From the NCBI GenBank assembly GCA_016190985.1, contig JACPPI010000008.1, positions 1 to 50,221 of the forward strand: 50,221 nt of DNA, given 5' to 3'. The position numbers were made by a program, and so were the translations under genes. This DNA comes from Opitutia bacterium (GTDB lineage: Bacteria; Verrucomicrobiota; Verrucomicrobiia; Opitutales; Opitutaceae). Below, piece after piece: positions 1 to 9,863 of the stretch (positions are counted from its first letter, which is position 1; every line of letters begins with the position of its first letter). The notes beneath the pieces were generated by a model. That model saw only the letters and a program-made list of their open reading frames with translations, did not search any database and had not been told where the DNA came from.

Positions 1-213
1 GATCATCGTGCGGAGGACGCCCCCCACGTGTGCCAATCTGCCCTCGCCGGGTTTTGCGCCGGCTCAGGTTAATTTTTTTAGCCGCTTCCACAGCGGCTGC
101 GCCAGTTCCCATCGACTCGGATACATCATAGTCGCGCCTTCTGACCCGACTCGCTTTATCCGGTTCCACGAGGTTTGAATACACGCCCTAGGGCCGATTT
201 CCGCCGCCACTTT

Positions 214-248
214 CTACTCGCTACCCACTACCCGCTGCTCGCTACTTT
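214..248. repeat. heptanucleotide tandem repeat upstream of the first gene
   Basis: Five consecutive 7-nt units of the form CTACTCG / CTACCCA / CTACCCG / CTGCTCG / CTACTTT end 6 nt before the ATG at 255. The rest of 1-254 shows no convincing gene. This belongs to the class of locus-private 7/8-nt tandem repeats that recurs through the window. Confidence 0.7.
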
Positions 249-254
249 CCTCCC

Positions 255-1271
255 ATGCCCTGGCCCGACCCGCGTCCGCTGCGAATCCTGGTTATTCGCT
301 ACCGCTTCATCGGCGACACCGTCCTGGCCATCCCCACCCTGCGCAACCTGCGCCGCGCGTTCCCGCAGGCCCAGATCGATGTCCTCGGCGAACCGGTCTC
401 GGGCCACACCCTCGCGCACTGCCCCTACAAGGACGAACTGCTCTACTTCGCCCCGCGCCTGAAAGGTGAGAAGAAGCGCGCCGCAACCTTCCCCACCAGC
501 CTGCTCGGGGCCGCGCGTTTCCTCCGTGCCCGCCAATACGACCGCTGCTACATCCTGCGCCGCTCCTTTTCCAGCGCCATCCTGCCGCTGCTCGCCGGCA
601 TCCCCCACCGCGTCGGCTTCGCGACCGATGGCCGCGCGTGGCTGCTGCAGCGCAGCACGCCCTACGCCGACAAGCACGAGGTCGAATGCTTCCTCGATGT
701 CTTGCGGGCCGACGGCATCCCGGTCACCGACACGCACAATGAGAACTGGACCGATCCCGCCACCGATGCGCGCGTCGCCGCCGCGCTGCCCGCGGGGAAC
801 CGCACGCGCGTCTTCGTCTGCGCGAAGTCCGTCTTCGACCTCAAGGACTGGGCGCCGGAACGGTTCGCCGAGGTGCTGACCTGGCTCGTGCGCGACCGGA
901 ACAGCGGGATTCATTTCTGCGACTCACCGGGCAACGCCGGCTATTATGCGTCCATCCTGGCCGCGATGCCGCCGGAGTTGCGCGCCCACTGCCACGACTG
1001 GAGCGCGAAACTCGGCATCCGCGAGGCCGGCTCGCTCATGCGCCGGATGCAGCTGACCTTCGGCATCGACACGGGCTTCATCCACATCGCCGCGTCATTC
1101 CATGTGCCGGTCGTCGGGCTCTACGGCCCGCTCGAACCCTGGCGCTGGCATCCGTGGGACACAAAGCACACCGTGCTCCGCCCCGCCGATGTGTCCGGCC
1201 CGCGCCCATTGCTCCGCATCTCCGTGGCCGAGGTGCAGACCGCGCTCGAACCTTACCTGTCCAACCCATGA
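255..1271 (+). CDS. glycosyltransferase family 9 (heptosyltransferase-like)
   Basis: 338 aa, the usual size for GT9 enzymes that transfer ADP-heptose or a related sugar to the LPS core at the inner face of the cytoplasmic membrane. The N-terminus has the family's opening Rossmann strand and helix (RILVIRYRFIGDTVLAIPTL, about residues 10-29). The C-terminal half has the sugar-nucleotide loop, GIDTGFIHIAA followed by VVGLYGP, where family members read D-S/T-G-x-x-H-x-A-A. The start at ATG 255 puts strand 1 at the expected distance. The stop overlaps the next glycosyltransferase by ATGA, so the two are probably translationally coupled. The actual acceptor sugar cannot be read from sequence. Confidence 0.88.
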   Translation: MPWPDPRPLRILVIRYRFIGDTVLAIPTLRNLRRAFPQAQIDVLGEPVSGHTLAHCPYKDELLYFAPRLKGEKKRAATFPTSLLGAARFLRARQYDRCYILRRSFSSAILPLLAGIPHRVGFATDGRAWLLQRSTPYADKHEVECFLDVLRADGIPVTDTHNENWTDPATDARVAAALPAGNRTRVFVCAKSVFDLKDWAPERFAEVLTWLVRDRNSGIHFCDSPGNAGYYASILAAMPPELRAHCHDWSAKLGIREAGSLMRRMQLTFGIDTGFIHIAASFHVPVVGLYGPLEPWRWHPWDTKHTVLRPADVSGPRPLLRISVAEVQTALEPYLSNP

Positions 1272-2374
1272 GCGCGAAGCCGCGTGTGCTCCATTTTGTC
1301 ACCGGCGGTGGCTCCGGCGCCACCAAGGTCGCGCTCGAACTCGCCTGCGGCCACCTGCGCACGGGCCGCTACGAGCCGCTGCTCGTGCTGCGCCGCAAGA
1401 AGGCGTCCTTGCCCGCGACGATGCAGGCGCAGATCGCCGCCGCCGGCCTGCGCACGGTTTGGGTGGACCGTGGCTGGAAGTGGATCACCCTCCGCCAGCT
1501 CGCCGCCGTCATCGCGGAATTCAAGCCGCAGATATTCGTCGCCCACGGCAACAGCGAACACCTGTGGGGCCGGCAGGCCGCCTTCGCCGCCCGTGTGCCG
1601 GTCGTCCTGCACGTGGAAATGAATTGCGAGCGGTATCCGTTCTGGCGCCGCTGGGCCGCCCGGAAACTTGCGCCGCGCACCACGGCAACGGTCTGCGTCT
1701 CGCACGGCGTCGCCGACCATCTCCGCTCGCTTGGCCTGGCCGGCCCGCGCCTGGAGGTCGTCCACAACGGCGTCGACGCATCGCGCTACTCCGCCGGTGC
1801 ACCACCATTCGGAACGCGCAGTCAGGACATCGTCATGGTCGCGCGCTTTGCCCGGCAGAAGGACCAGCCCACGCTCATCCGCGCCGCCAAGCGCTTGGTT
1901 GATTCTGGTTGGACGGGCCAACTTTTGCTCGGCGGAGATGGCAAGGCCTCACACCGGCGTGCTTGCGAAAGACTCGTCGCGTCGCTTCGCCTCAGTGATC
2001 GCGTCGAGTTCCTCGGTCGCGTGAGCGATGCCGCCCCACTCTACCACCGCTGCCGCGCCGCCGTGCTCTCCACCCATTACGAGGGTCTGCCGCTGGTGTT
2101 GATCGACTATATGGCCGCCGGTTGCGCGGTAATCGGGAGCGACGCCCCGGGCGTCAACGACATCATCGAGCCGGGGGTCAACGGCTGGCGCTTCCCGCAG
2201 GGCGACGATGAGACGCTGGCCAAAATCCTCACCCAGGTGCTCGCCGGCGGCCCCGCTGTCGAGGCGGTGGTGGCCCGCGGCCAGGCCGACGCCCCCGCGC
2301 GGTTTTCCCTCGGCCAAATGCTCGCGCGCTACGAGGCGCTGTTCGCAGAATTGGTTTCCGGCTCGAAACCGTAG
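1268..2374 (+). CDS. glycosyltransferase family 4 (GT-B fold)
   Basis: 368 aa when started at ATG 1268, inside the ATGA overlap with the upstream GT9; an in-frame extension back to 1154 lies inside that gene and is rejected. The N-terminal domain opens with RVLHFVTGGGSGATK. The C-terminal donor domain has VVHNGVD, the VARFARQKDQPTLI segment and the acidic motif EGLPLVLIDYMAAGCAVI, all typical of GT4 glycosyl-1-transferases. With its neighbour it most likely builds LPS core or an exopolysaccharide. Its TAG stop (2372-2374) lies inside the first bases of a GTAG-type palindromic repeat (2371-2393), so the repeat supplies the stop codon. Confidence 0.87.
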   Translation: MSAKPRVLHFVTGGGSGATKVALELACGHLRTGRYEPLLVLRRKKASLPATMQAQIAAAGLRTVWVDRGWKWITLRQLAAVIAEFKPQIFVAHGNSEHLWGRQAAFAARVPVVLHVEMNCERYPFWRRWAARKLAPRTTATVCVSHGVADHLRSLGLAGPRLEVVHNGVDASRYSAGAPPFGTRSQDIVMVARFARQKDQPTLIRAAKRLVDSGWTGQLLLGGDGKASHRRACERLVASLRLSDRVEFLGRVSDAAPLYHRCRAAVLSTHYEGLPLVLIDYMAAGCAVIGSDAPGVNDIIEPGVNGWRFPQGDDETLAKILTQVLAGGPAVEAVVARGQADAPARFSLGQMLARYEALFAELVSGSKP

Positions 2375-2393
2375 GAGCGGCTTTACGCCGCGA
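2371..2393. repeat. GTAG-headed REP-like palindrome
   Basis: The sequence starts GTAGGAGCGGC and forms a short stem with GCCGC after a TTTAC loop. It has the layout of REP sequences mobilised by RAYT transposases in gammaproteobacteria. It contains the stop codon of the upstream glycosyltransferase. Confidence 0.6.
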
Positions 2394-2401
2394 TGTATTT
2401 G

Positions 2402-2462
2402 GGTGGAACGCGCTGACCCCAGCGCGTTTTCAGCCAGCGTCTTGAGGTCAAGCCGCTCCACC
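2402..2462. repeat. GGTGGA...TCCACC palindromic repeat, copy 1
   Basis: About 61 bp bounded by GGTGGAACG and CGCTCCACC, with an inner stem built on GCGCTGACC / CAGCGCG. Related copies lie at 11680-11745, 37112-37166, 39120-39191, 46517-46580 (inside mnmA) and 47284-47358. The outer ends are conserved and the interior varies. Confidence 0.75.
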
Positions 2463-2538
2463 GGTCGGGGCATAATGCCCCTCCTGCAATTTGCGTTGCC
2501 GCCCGCCCGCGCACTTTCACTCTCACTTTCACTTCGCC

Positions 2539-4281
<1,743 letters not shown>

Positions 4282-4369
4282 CAAGCGGCTCGGGCCGACT
4301 GGGGTGCGAGCCTGACTGCAATCGGCGCCAGGGCCTGAAGCCACCTCGCCTGGCAGTGGTCTCAACGCG

Positions 4370-4840
4370 CTATTTGGCGGACGGCAAACCCACCTGCCGC
4401 AGCGCCTCGTAGGCCGCGATGCCGGCCGCCGTGGACAGGTTGAGCGAGCGGAGTTCGCCGTTGGCGTGGGGGATTTTCACGCGCCACGGCTCGCCGAGTT
4501 CGGCATGGAGCCAGTCGGGCGCACCGGCCTCCTCGTTGCCAAACACCAGCCCGTCGCCGTCGGCGTAGGCCGCGTCCCAGAAGCTCCGGGTCGCGTGCGT
4601 GGTGAACAGCCACAGCCGGCGCGGCGCCACCGCGCTCGCCTTGAACGCCGGCCAATCCGCGTGGTGGTGGACATCGAGCGAGTGCCAGTAGTCCATCCCC
4701 GCGCGCTTGAGGTTCTTGTCCGTGACCTCGAACCCCAGTGGGTGGACCAGGTGCAGCCGCGACCGCGTCACGGCGCACATCCGGCCGATGTTGCCGGTGT
4801 TTTGCGGAATCTGCGGCTGGTATAGCACCATATGGAGCAT
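4370..4840 (-). CDS. trmL: tRNA (cytidine/uridine(34)-2'-O)-methyltransferase TrmL
   Basis: 156 aa, the family's normal length. It is a minimal SPOUT methyltransferase that methylates the wobble ribose of tRNA-Leu isoacceptors using SAM. Visible are the N-terminal ALYQPxIPxNTGNxxR-like motif (LYQPQIPQNTGNIGRMC), the middle LVFGNEEAG segment and the knot motif NLSTAAGIAAYEAL, which forms the SAM site. The start at 4840 gives the canonical N-terminus MLHMVLYQ. It is convergent with the ABC ATPase gene and divergent from the response regulator. Confidence 0.9.
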   Translation of the reverse strand: MLHMVLYQPQIPQNTGNIGRMCAVTRSRLHLVHPLGFEVTDKNLKRAGMDYWHSLDVHHHADWPAFKASAVAPRRLWLFTTHATRSFWDAAYADGDGLVFGNEEAGAPDWLHAELGEPWRVKIPHANGELRSLNLSTAAGIAAYEALRQVGLPSAK

Positions 4841-4932
4841 GGCGCCGGTGGTTGGACGACTTAATCCGCTTTACGGCAAGCCGTTTTCCCCTAGAAAGCC
4901 CCTGCCGCCCGGCCGGCGGCCCTGCTCACCCC

Positions 4933-5397
4933 ATGCCCCCCACGGCGTCCAAATCGGGAGAAAAGATCGTGATGCTCGTCGACGACGAGTTCTCCTACAT
5001 CGACCTGCTGCAGCAGCTCCTCGGCGAACACCTTGACCGGCCCGTGCACGGTTTCACCAAGCCGGCCGACGCCCTCCGCGCCCTCCCCTCGCTCAATGTC
5101 GGCCTCATCATCACCGACTACCAGATGCCCGACATCAACGGCCTGCAGTTCATCGCGCGGGTGCAGAAGCTCAACCCGAACATCCCGGTGGTGATGATCA
5201 CGGCCTACAACATGACCTTCACCGATCGCGAACTGGCGGCCGTGCCCTCGCTCAAGGCCATCGTCCGGAAACCGTTCAAGTGGACGGCGCTCGCCGCCGA
5301 GCTGGTCAAGCACTGGCCCGACGCCAACCCGCCGAAGGTCATCAGCTCCAAGTCATCCTTCAAAGACAGCTCAGGCACGCCGTTTAAGCACGCGTAG
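4933..5397 (+). CDS. single-domain response regulator
   Basis: 154 aa from ATG 4933; in-frame codons back to 4738 overlap trmL and look non-coding. This is a stand-alone receiver (CheY-like) domain: acidic pair D17-D18, phosphoacceptor D62 in TDYQMPD, T90, and K113 in the RKPFK switch. About 30 residues of Ser/Lys-rich tail follow, with no output domain. The partner kinase is not in the window. The 3' end overlaps the 3' end of the convergent thrB by 27 bp, where the last ThrB codons come from inserted repeat DNA. Confidence 0.85.
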   Translation: MPPTASKSGEKIVMLVDDEFSYIDLLQQLLGEHLDRPVHGFTKPADALRALPSLNVGLIITDYQMPDINGLQFIARVQKLNPNIPVVMITAYNMTFTDRELAAVPSLKAIVRKPFKWTALAAELVKHWPDANPPKVISSKSSFKDSSGTPFKHA

Positions 5398-6528
5398 GCC
5401 GCCGGATTTTGCAGGGCGGGATGCTGATCCCGCCATATTCTCTTTGGGCCCAATACCCCGCGGCTTGCTTCGGCTTGGTTTGATTGTGGGAGCGTGCTTG
5501 CACGCGACTGTCGCGACCAAGGTCGCTCCCACAAAAGCGGGACAAGAGCTGTCTTGACCAAATGCCTCGGGGCTTGCCCCGAGGATCTTTCCTCTTGGCG
5601 GGGTCAGCGACCCCCGCCCGACAACGCGCAGGCCGCGGTTGTCGGCGAAGAGCGGGTGGATGGTCGCGGGGAGTTTGTGGGCCTTGAACGCCGCCGCCAT
5701 GGCGCGGCCGACCCGGGCGGCCTTCGCCGGCCGGGCCACGCAGAGCACGCTCGAGCCGCTGCCGCTCAGCCAGCCGGCGAGCGCCCCGGCGGCCACGCCG
5801 GCTTCGATCGCGCCCTTGGCGCCGGGGATCAGCGGCAACCGGTAGGGCTCGTGGAGAAAATCGCACACGGCGTCGCGCAGCCGGTCGTATTCGCCGGACA
5901 GGATCGCCGCCACCACGTAGGTCGCGCTGTTCACGCTCTTGATCGCGTCGAAATACGGCAGCTCCTTCGGCAGGATGCCGCGCGCCTTCCTAGTCTCCAA
6001 TTCCTGGTCGGGCGACGCGACGACGAAACACAGGTCGCGGCCGATGCGCCTGCGCAACACGCCGAGCAATTCGCCGGTGTGCGGGTGGCAGCGCGCCACG
6101 CAGAAGCCCCCGAGGACGGCCGCCGTCGCGTTGTCGGGATGCCCCTCCAACTGGGTCACGAGGGTGCACAGATCGTTCTTCGTCAGCTTGGCCCCGGACA
6201 TCTCGTTGAGCGCGGCGACCACGCCGGCGCGCAGCGTCACGCTGGAGCCGAGCCCGCGCGACATCGGCACCTCGCCCGTGAGGCCGAGTTCGTAGCCGAA
6301 CTCCTCGACGCCAGTGCGCACGAAGAACAGCGCCGCCGCCTCGTCGGCCATGCCAAGCCCGGCGTTGTCGCGGTCGGTCATCGGCCGCGCCCCGCTCCAG
6401 TCGCCGCGGGTCAGCGCGATGTCGTTGTAGATCGAGAGGGCGAGGCCGAGCGTGTCGAAGCCCGAGCCGCAGTTGGAGGTGCTGCCGGGCACGCGGACGG
6501 TGACGCTGTTGGGAAGTTTCCTGCTCAT
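5371..6528 (-). CDS. thrB: homoserine kinase with a repeat-derived C-terminal extension
   Basis: 385 aa against roughly 300-320 for the family. It phosphorylates homoserine in threonine synthesis. GHMP-kinase motifs are present: VRVPGSTSNCGSGFD at the N-terminus, the ATP loop VPMSRGLGSS (residues 88-97), and the C-terminal GAxAGWLSGSGSS-like segment. Native homology seems to end near residue 303 (DNRGLRVVG). Residues about 315-360 are encoded by a palindromic element also present in the pyrE 3' end. The last residues (GGLRVLKRRA) partly repeat the GLRVV just before the insert, as if an original tail had been split. Its start overlaps the smpB stop by ATGA, so it is coupled to smpB. Confidence 0.9.
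   Translation of the reverse strand: MSRKLPNSVTVRVPGSTSNCGSGFDTLGLALSIYNDIALTRGDWSGARPMTDRDNAGLGMADEAAALFFVRTGVEEFGYELGLTGEVPMSRGLGSSVTLRAGVVAALNEMSGAKLTKNDLCTLVTQLEGHPDNATAAVLGGFCVARCHPHTGELLGVLRRRIGRDLCFVVASPDQELETRKARGILPKELPYFDAIKSVNSATYVVAAILSGEYDRLRDAVCDFLHEPYRLPLIPGAKGAIEAGVAAGALAGWLSGSGSSVLCVARPAKAARVGRAMAAAFKAHKLPATIHPLFADNRGLRVVGRGSLTPPRGKILGASPEAFGQDSSCPAFVGATLVATVACKHAPTIKPSRSKPRGIGPKENMAGSASRPAKSGGLRVLKRRA
5449..5586 (-). repeat. composite palindromic element translated in frame in thrB
   Basis: About 138 bp. It contains a CCTCGGGGC/GCCCCGAGG hairpin and then an inverted pair of GTGGGAGCG REP units (5485-5533). By hand alignment it differs from the copy in pyrE (16467-16607) at about 8 positions over roughly 135 bp. 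It is in the same orientation and the same reading frame relative to the host gene. Confidence 0.85.
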
Positions 6529-6998
6529 GCGCGGTGTTTGAGGGCCTTGCGGGCCTCGAGGTTCTGCTCGCGCTTTTTGACGTCGGCGCGCTTGTCGAAC
6601 TGCTTCTTGCCGGAGGCCGTGGCGATCCCGACCTTCACGAGGGCCTGCTTGAAATACATCCGCAGCGCCACGATGGTCTTGCCGCCGGTCTCGACGGCCT
6701 GCGCCAGCTTGCGGATTTCGTTCGCATTGAGGAGGAGCTGGCGGACGCGGCGCGGGGCGTGCTGGGAGAGGCCGCCGTGCGAGTATTCCTGGATGTAGGC
6801 GCCGTAAAGCCAGACCCCGCCCTTCTCCACCCGGGCGAACGCGTCGGTGATCTGCGCCTTGCCGGCGCGGATGGATTTCACCTCGGTGCCGACCAGCTTG
6901 ATGCCCGCCTCGAACTTGTCGTGAATGAAATAGTCCCGCAGCGCCTTCGGGTTGCGAAGCTCGGTGTAGCGGGCGGAGTCGGGCGGCTTGGGGGCCAT
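6525..6998 (-). CDS. smpB: SsrA-binding protein SmpB
   Basis: 157 aa, normal length. It binds tmRNA and delivers it to stalled ribosomes for trans-translation. It shows the SmpB core: NPKALRDYFIHDKFEAGI, LVGTEVKSIRAGKAQITDA, and HAPRRVRQLLLNANEI, with a lysine/arginine-rich tail (KKQFDKRADVKKREQNLEAR) that enters the decoding centre. ATG at 6998. It overlaps the thrB start by 4 bp. A terminator at 7037-7068 separates it from rpoZ upstream, so smpB-thrB should have its own promoter in the short gap. I see no ssrA gene in the window. Confidence 0.95.
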   Translation of the reverse strand: MAPKPPDSARYTELRNPKALRDYFIHDKFEAGIKLVGTEVKSIRAGKAQITDAFARVEKGGVWLYGAYIQEYSHGGLSQHAPRRVRQLLLNANEIRKLAQAVETGGKTIVALRMYFKQALVKVGIATASGKKQFDKRADVKKREQNLEARKALKHRA

Positions 6999-7036
6999 GG
7001 GTGGAGTCCAGTCATGCGCCGGTCAGCGTGGGCCGC

Positions 7037-7068
7037 AAACAAAAGAAGCGAGGCCGGGGCCTCGCTTC
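7037..7068 (-). terminator. intrinsic terminator after rpoZ
   Basis: Read on the minus strand: a perfect GC-rich stem GAAGCGAGGC/GCCTCGCTTC with a 4-nt loop (7045-7068), followed by TTTTGTTT. It is placed downstream of rpoZ and before smpB. Confidence 0.8.
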
Positions 7069-7115
7069 GCGGAAACCGTGGGAGGAGCGCGTTGCCCGCA
7101 ACGCGCCGGGCCGGG

Positions 7116-7316
7116 TCAGGCGGTGTGCAGCTCGTAGCTGATCTTGCCCTCGATGACCTCGCGCAGGGCGATGTCCTCGGGGCTCAGTTTCTCGAGCGAC
7201 TCGACGAGCGGGCGGCTGCCGCGGCGGAGCTGCTTCACGCGGCGGGAAACCACGTTGATCAGGACGTTGGGGTCCTGGATGATCTTCTGGGCGTCGCGGA
7301 TGTATTCGTCTCTCAT
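7116..7316 (-). CDS. rpoZ: RNA polymerase omega subunit-like protein
   Basis: 66 aa from ATG 7316; the frame runs 17 codons further upstream, but those do not look like omega. The protein MRDEYIRDAQKI...PNVLINVVSRRVKQLRRG...LVESLEKLSPEDIALREVIEGKI matches the short omega proteins. These have an N-terminal helix, the NVVSRRVKQL helix equivalent to the conserved ARRARQL region, and a C-terminal 'ALREI..GKI' helix. Omega binds the beta' subunit and assists polymerase assembly. An intrinsic terminator follows. Assignment rests on motif recognition in a small protein. Confidence 0.8.
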   Translation of the reverse strand: MRDEYIRDAQKIIQDPNVLINVVSRRVKQLRRGSRPLVESLEKLSPEDIALREVIEGKISYELHTA

Positions 7317-7523
7317 GGGTGGGAAAAATAAAGGGGAAACACCTAGGTCGGGTCGCCGGAGCGTCAAGGGCTAATTGGGGGAATTGCATTGTTCCATGGG
7401 GTCCTGATCGGCCCGCGCGGCGCAAAGCCGTTGGCCATGGTCCCCAGCATGGACCCGGCCGTCATCAAGATATCCGACTTGCTGTGTCCCAGTGAGTTGG
7501 TGAGTGTGCCACGGTTTGCAAAA

Positions 7524-9752
7524 ATGAGCACCCTCCCACCCCAGACTTCGACCGCCGTCTTCCTGAGCTACGCGCGGGAAGACCAGGAAGCGGCGCGGCG
7601 CATCGCGGACGCGTTGATCGCGGCCGGGATCGTGGTGTGGTTTGACCAGTCGGAATTGCGCGGCGGGGACGCCTGGGACGCCAAAATCAAAAAGCAGATC
7701 CGCGAATGCGCGCTTTTCCTGCCGGTGATATCGGCCCACACCCAGACGCGCGGCGAAGGCTATTTCCGGCGCGAGTGGAACCTGGCCGCCCAGCGCATGC
7801 TCGACATGGCGCCCGGCCGACCTTTCCTCCTGCCGGTGGTCATTGACGATACGACGGAAAGGGCGGCGCTGGTTTCCGAGGAATTTCTCCGCGTGCAGTG
7901 GTCCCGTCTGCCCGGCGGCGGGTTTACCCCGGAGTTTCTCCGCCGCGTGCAGGAACTCGCCGCCGCGCTCCAGCAGGAGGCGGCGCCGCCGGCCGCCGGG
8001 GGCTCGCAAACACCCTGGCGGCCGCCGGCCCCGCCGCGCCCGCGTTTTTCCCGGCCCTGGCTGGCCGCCGCCGGCCTCCTGGCGCTGGGCGCCTCCTGGC
8101 TCGCGCAGCAGCAAGGCTGGCTCGGGGGCGACAGCAGCGCCGGCACCAAGCAGCTGGCCGTCCTTCCCTTCAAGAATATCGGCGCCGCGCCCCACACCAA
8201 GGCCCTGAGCGACGGCCTGTCCGAGACGCTCACCTCCCAGCTGGCCCAGTTGCAGCAGTTCCAGGACACGCTCGTGGTGATCCCCATGTCGGAAGTGCGG
8301 AAGGAACTCATCGCTACGGCCAGCGACGCGCGCAAGGTTTTCGGCGCCACCCTCGCCCTCACCGGCAGCGTGCAACACGCCGAGGACACGGTGCGCGTGA
8401 CCGTGAGCCTGGTGGACACGGCCACGTTGCGCATCCTGCGCAGCGCGACGCTGGACAACCCGACCTCGGAGTTCTACCGCCTGCAGGACCGGGTGGCCGC
8501 CGAAGCCGCCCGTTGGCTCGGGCTGCGGCTGTCCCCGGAAGCCCGGCGCGTGATCTCCGCCGGGCAGACCCAGGTCGCGCCGGCCTACGAGCTGTATCTG
8601 CAAGGCCGGGGTGAATTCGCCCGCCGCGATCTGGCGGGCAACCTCGACGCCGCCATCGTCCACTTCCAGCAGGCGCTGGTGAAGGATCCGCGCTACGCCC
8701 TGGCGCATGCCGCCCTCGGCGAGGCGTTCTGGGAAAAATACGCGGAGACGAAAATCCGACTGTGGGCCGACGAGGCCCGCGTCAGTTGCAACTCCGCGCT
8801 CGAATTCGGCGGCTCGCTGGCCAGCCCGCGCGTGACCCTGGCCGTGATCCTGAACGGGACCGGCCAATACGAGCAGGCGGTCGCCGAGGCGCAGATGGCG
8901 CTGCGGCTCGACCCGGCGAACGCCGACGCCGCGCGGACCCTGGCCCGGTCCTACGCCCGGCTGAACCGCGCGGCCGAGGCCGAGGCGACCTACCAGCGGG
9001 TGATCGCGCGCAACCCCGACAACAGCCGCGCGCACAGCGACCTCGCGGTCTTCTACTGGCTCGCCGGCCGGAATGCGGAGGCCGAGAGGCATTTCCTGCG
9101 CGTGGCCGAGCTGATTCCCGACAACTACATCGTCTATCGCAACCTGGGGGGGCTCTACGTGATGATGGGGCGGCGGGAAAAAGCCGCGGAATTCCTGCAA
9201 AGATCGCTGGACCTCAAGGCCTCCGCCCCCGCCCTTTCCAATCTCGGCACCCTCCGCTTCCAGGAGGGACATTACGCCGAAGCCGCAACGCTCTTCGAGC
9301 GGGCCCACAGCCTCGCCCCCCGGGATCATGTCCTCCTCGGCAATCTGGGCGACGCGCTGCGCCATCTCCCCGGCCGCTCCGCCGAAGCCCGGCCGGTCTA
9401 TGAGCGGGCCATCCAGCTGGCCGAGGATTTCCTCCAGGTAAACCCCAAGGATCCGGCGGCCCGCGCGAGCCTCGCCCGGTATTGCGCATTCAGCGGCAAC
9501 CTGCCCCGGGCGCTGGCCGAGATCGAGCAGGCGCGGTCGCTCGCCCCCGCCAATCTCCCCATCATGATCAGCGCCGCGCTGGTGTTTGAGCGGGCCGGCC
9601 AGCGCGACCAGGCCCTGGCCAGCCTGCTCCGGGCGCTCAAGGAGGGCTACGCCCGGGCGGACATCGAGAAAAACCCGGACTTGCAGGCCCTGCGGAGCGA
9701 CCCGCAGTTTCCGCCCGCCGTTCCCGAGGTCGCAGCGGCCCAGCCCAAATGA
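7524..9752 (+). CDS. TIR-domain / transmembrane / TolB-like / TPR protein
   Basis: 742 aa from ATG 7524; upstream in-frame codons to 7389 do not resemble the family. An N-terminal TIR domain (about residues 9-150) opens AVFLSYAREDQEAA, has the WFDQSEL region, and keeps a glutamate (E84 in YFRREWN) at the place where TIR NADases have their catalytic Glu. A Pro-rich linker and one membrane segment (about 178-194) follow. Then comes a domain like the TolB/FlgO-type N-terminus (QLAVLPFKNIGA...LSDGLSETLTSQLAQL, about 209-330), and finally many TPR units (about 352-730). The topology suggests a cytoplasmic TIR and an external TPR scaffold. The role is unproven: NAD+-cleaving signalling or defence, or a plain protein-protein adaptor. 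No partner effector is adjacent. Confidence 0.8.
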   Translation: MSTLPPQTSTAVFLSYAREDQEAARRIADALIAAGIVVWFDQSELRGGDAWDAKIKKQIRECALFLPVISAHTQTRGEGYFRREWNLAAQRMLDMAPGRPFLLPVVIDDTTERAALVSEEFLRVQWSRLPGGGFTPEFLRRVQELAAALQQEAAPPAAGGSQTPWRPPAPPRPRFSRPWLAAAGLLALGASWLAQQQGWLGGDSSAGTKQLAVLPFKNIGAAPHTKALSDGLSETLTSQLAQLQQFQDTLVVIPMSEVRKELIATASDARKVFGATLALTGSVQHAEDTVRVTVSLVDTATLRILRSATLDNPTSEFYRLQDRVAAEAARWLGLRLSPEARRVISAGQTQVAPAYELYLQGRGEFARRDLAGNLDAAIVHFQQALVKDPRYALAHAALGEAFWEKYAETKIRLWADEARVSCNSALEFGGSLASPRVTLAVILNGTGQYEQAVAEAQMALRLDPANADAARTLARSYARLNRAAEAEATYQRVIARNPDNSRAHSDLAVFYWLAGRNAEAERHFLRVAELIPDNYIVYRNLGGLYVMMGRREKAAEFLQRSLDLKASAPALSNLGTLRFQEGHYAEAATLFERAHSLAPRDHVLLGNLGDALRHLPGRSAEARPVYERAIQLAEDFLQVNPKDPAARASLARYCAFSGNLPRALAEIEQARSLAPANLPIMISAALVFERAGQRDQALASLLRALKEGYARADIEKNPDLQALRSDPQFPPAVPEVAAAQPK

Positions 9753-9863
9753 CCGACAGCCATTCCTGCGACCACACTTTCAAGGCCTCGGGTTTCAAGG
9801 ATTAGTGGTTTACATGAACCTGTCACCCGCTTCCCTTTCCTCCCACAACCACTCAACACAACC

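Noticed and set aside
67-106. T-run next to an AGCCGCT/AGCGGCT hairpin as a terminator
   Set aside because: On the plus strand the T-run precedes the stem, and on the minus strand the stem is followed by A, so it has the wrong polarity for an intrinsic terminator on either strand.
7371-9365. A 664-codon open frame antisense to the TIR/TPR gene
   Set aside because: High-GC shadow frame. Its amino-acid composition is Arg/Gly/His-rich without motifs, while the plus-strand frame has clear domains. The same applies to long antisense frames at 11747-13303, 42696-45149, 18470-20077, 21612-22967 and 31930-33555.
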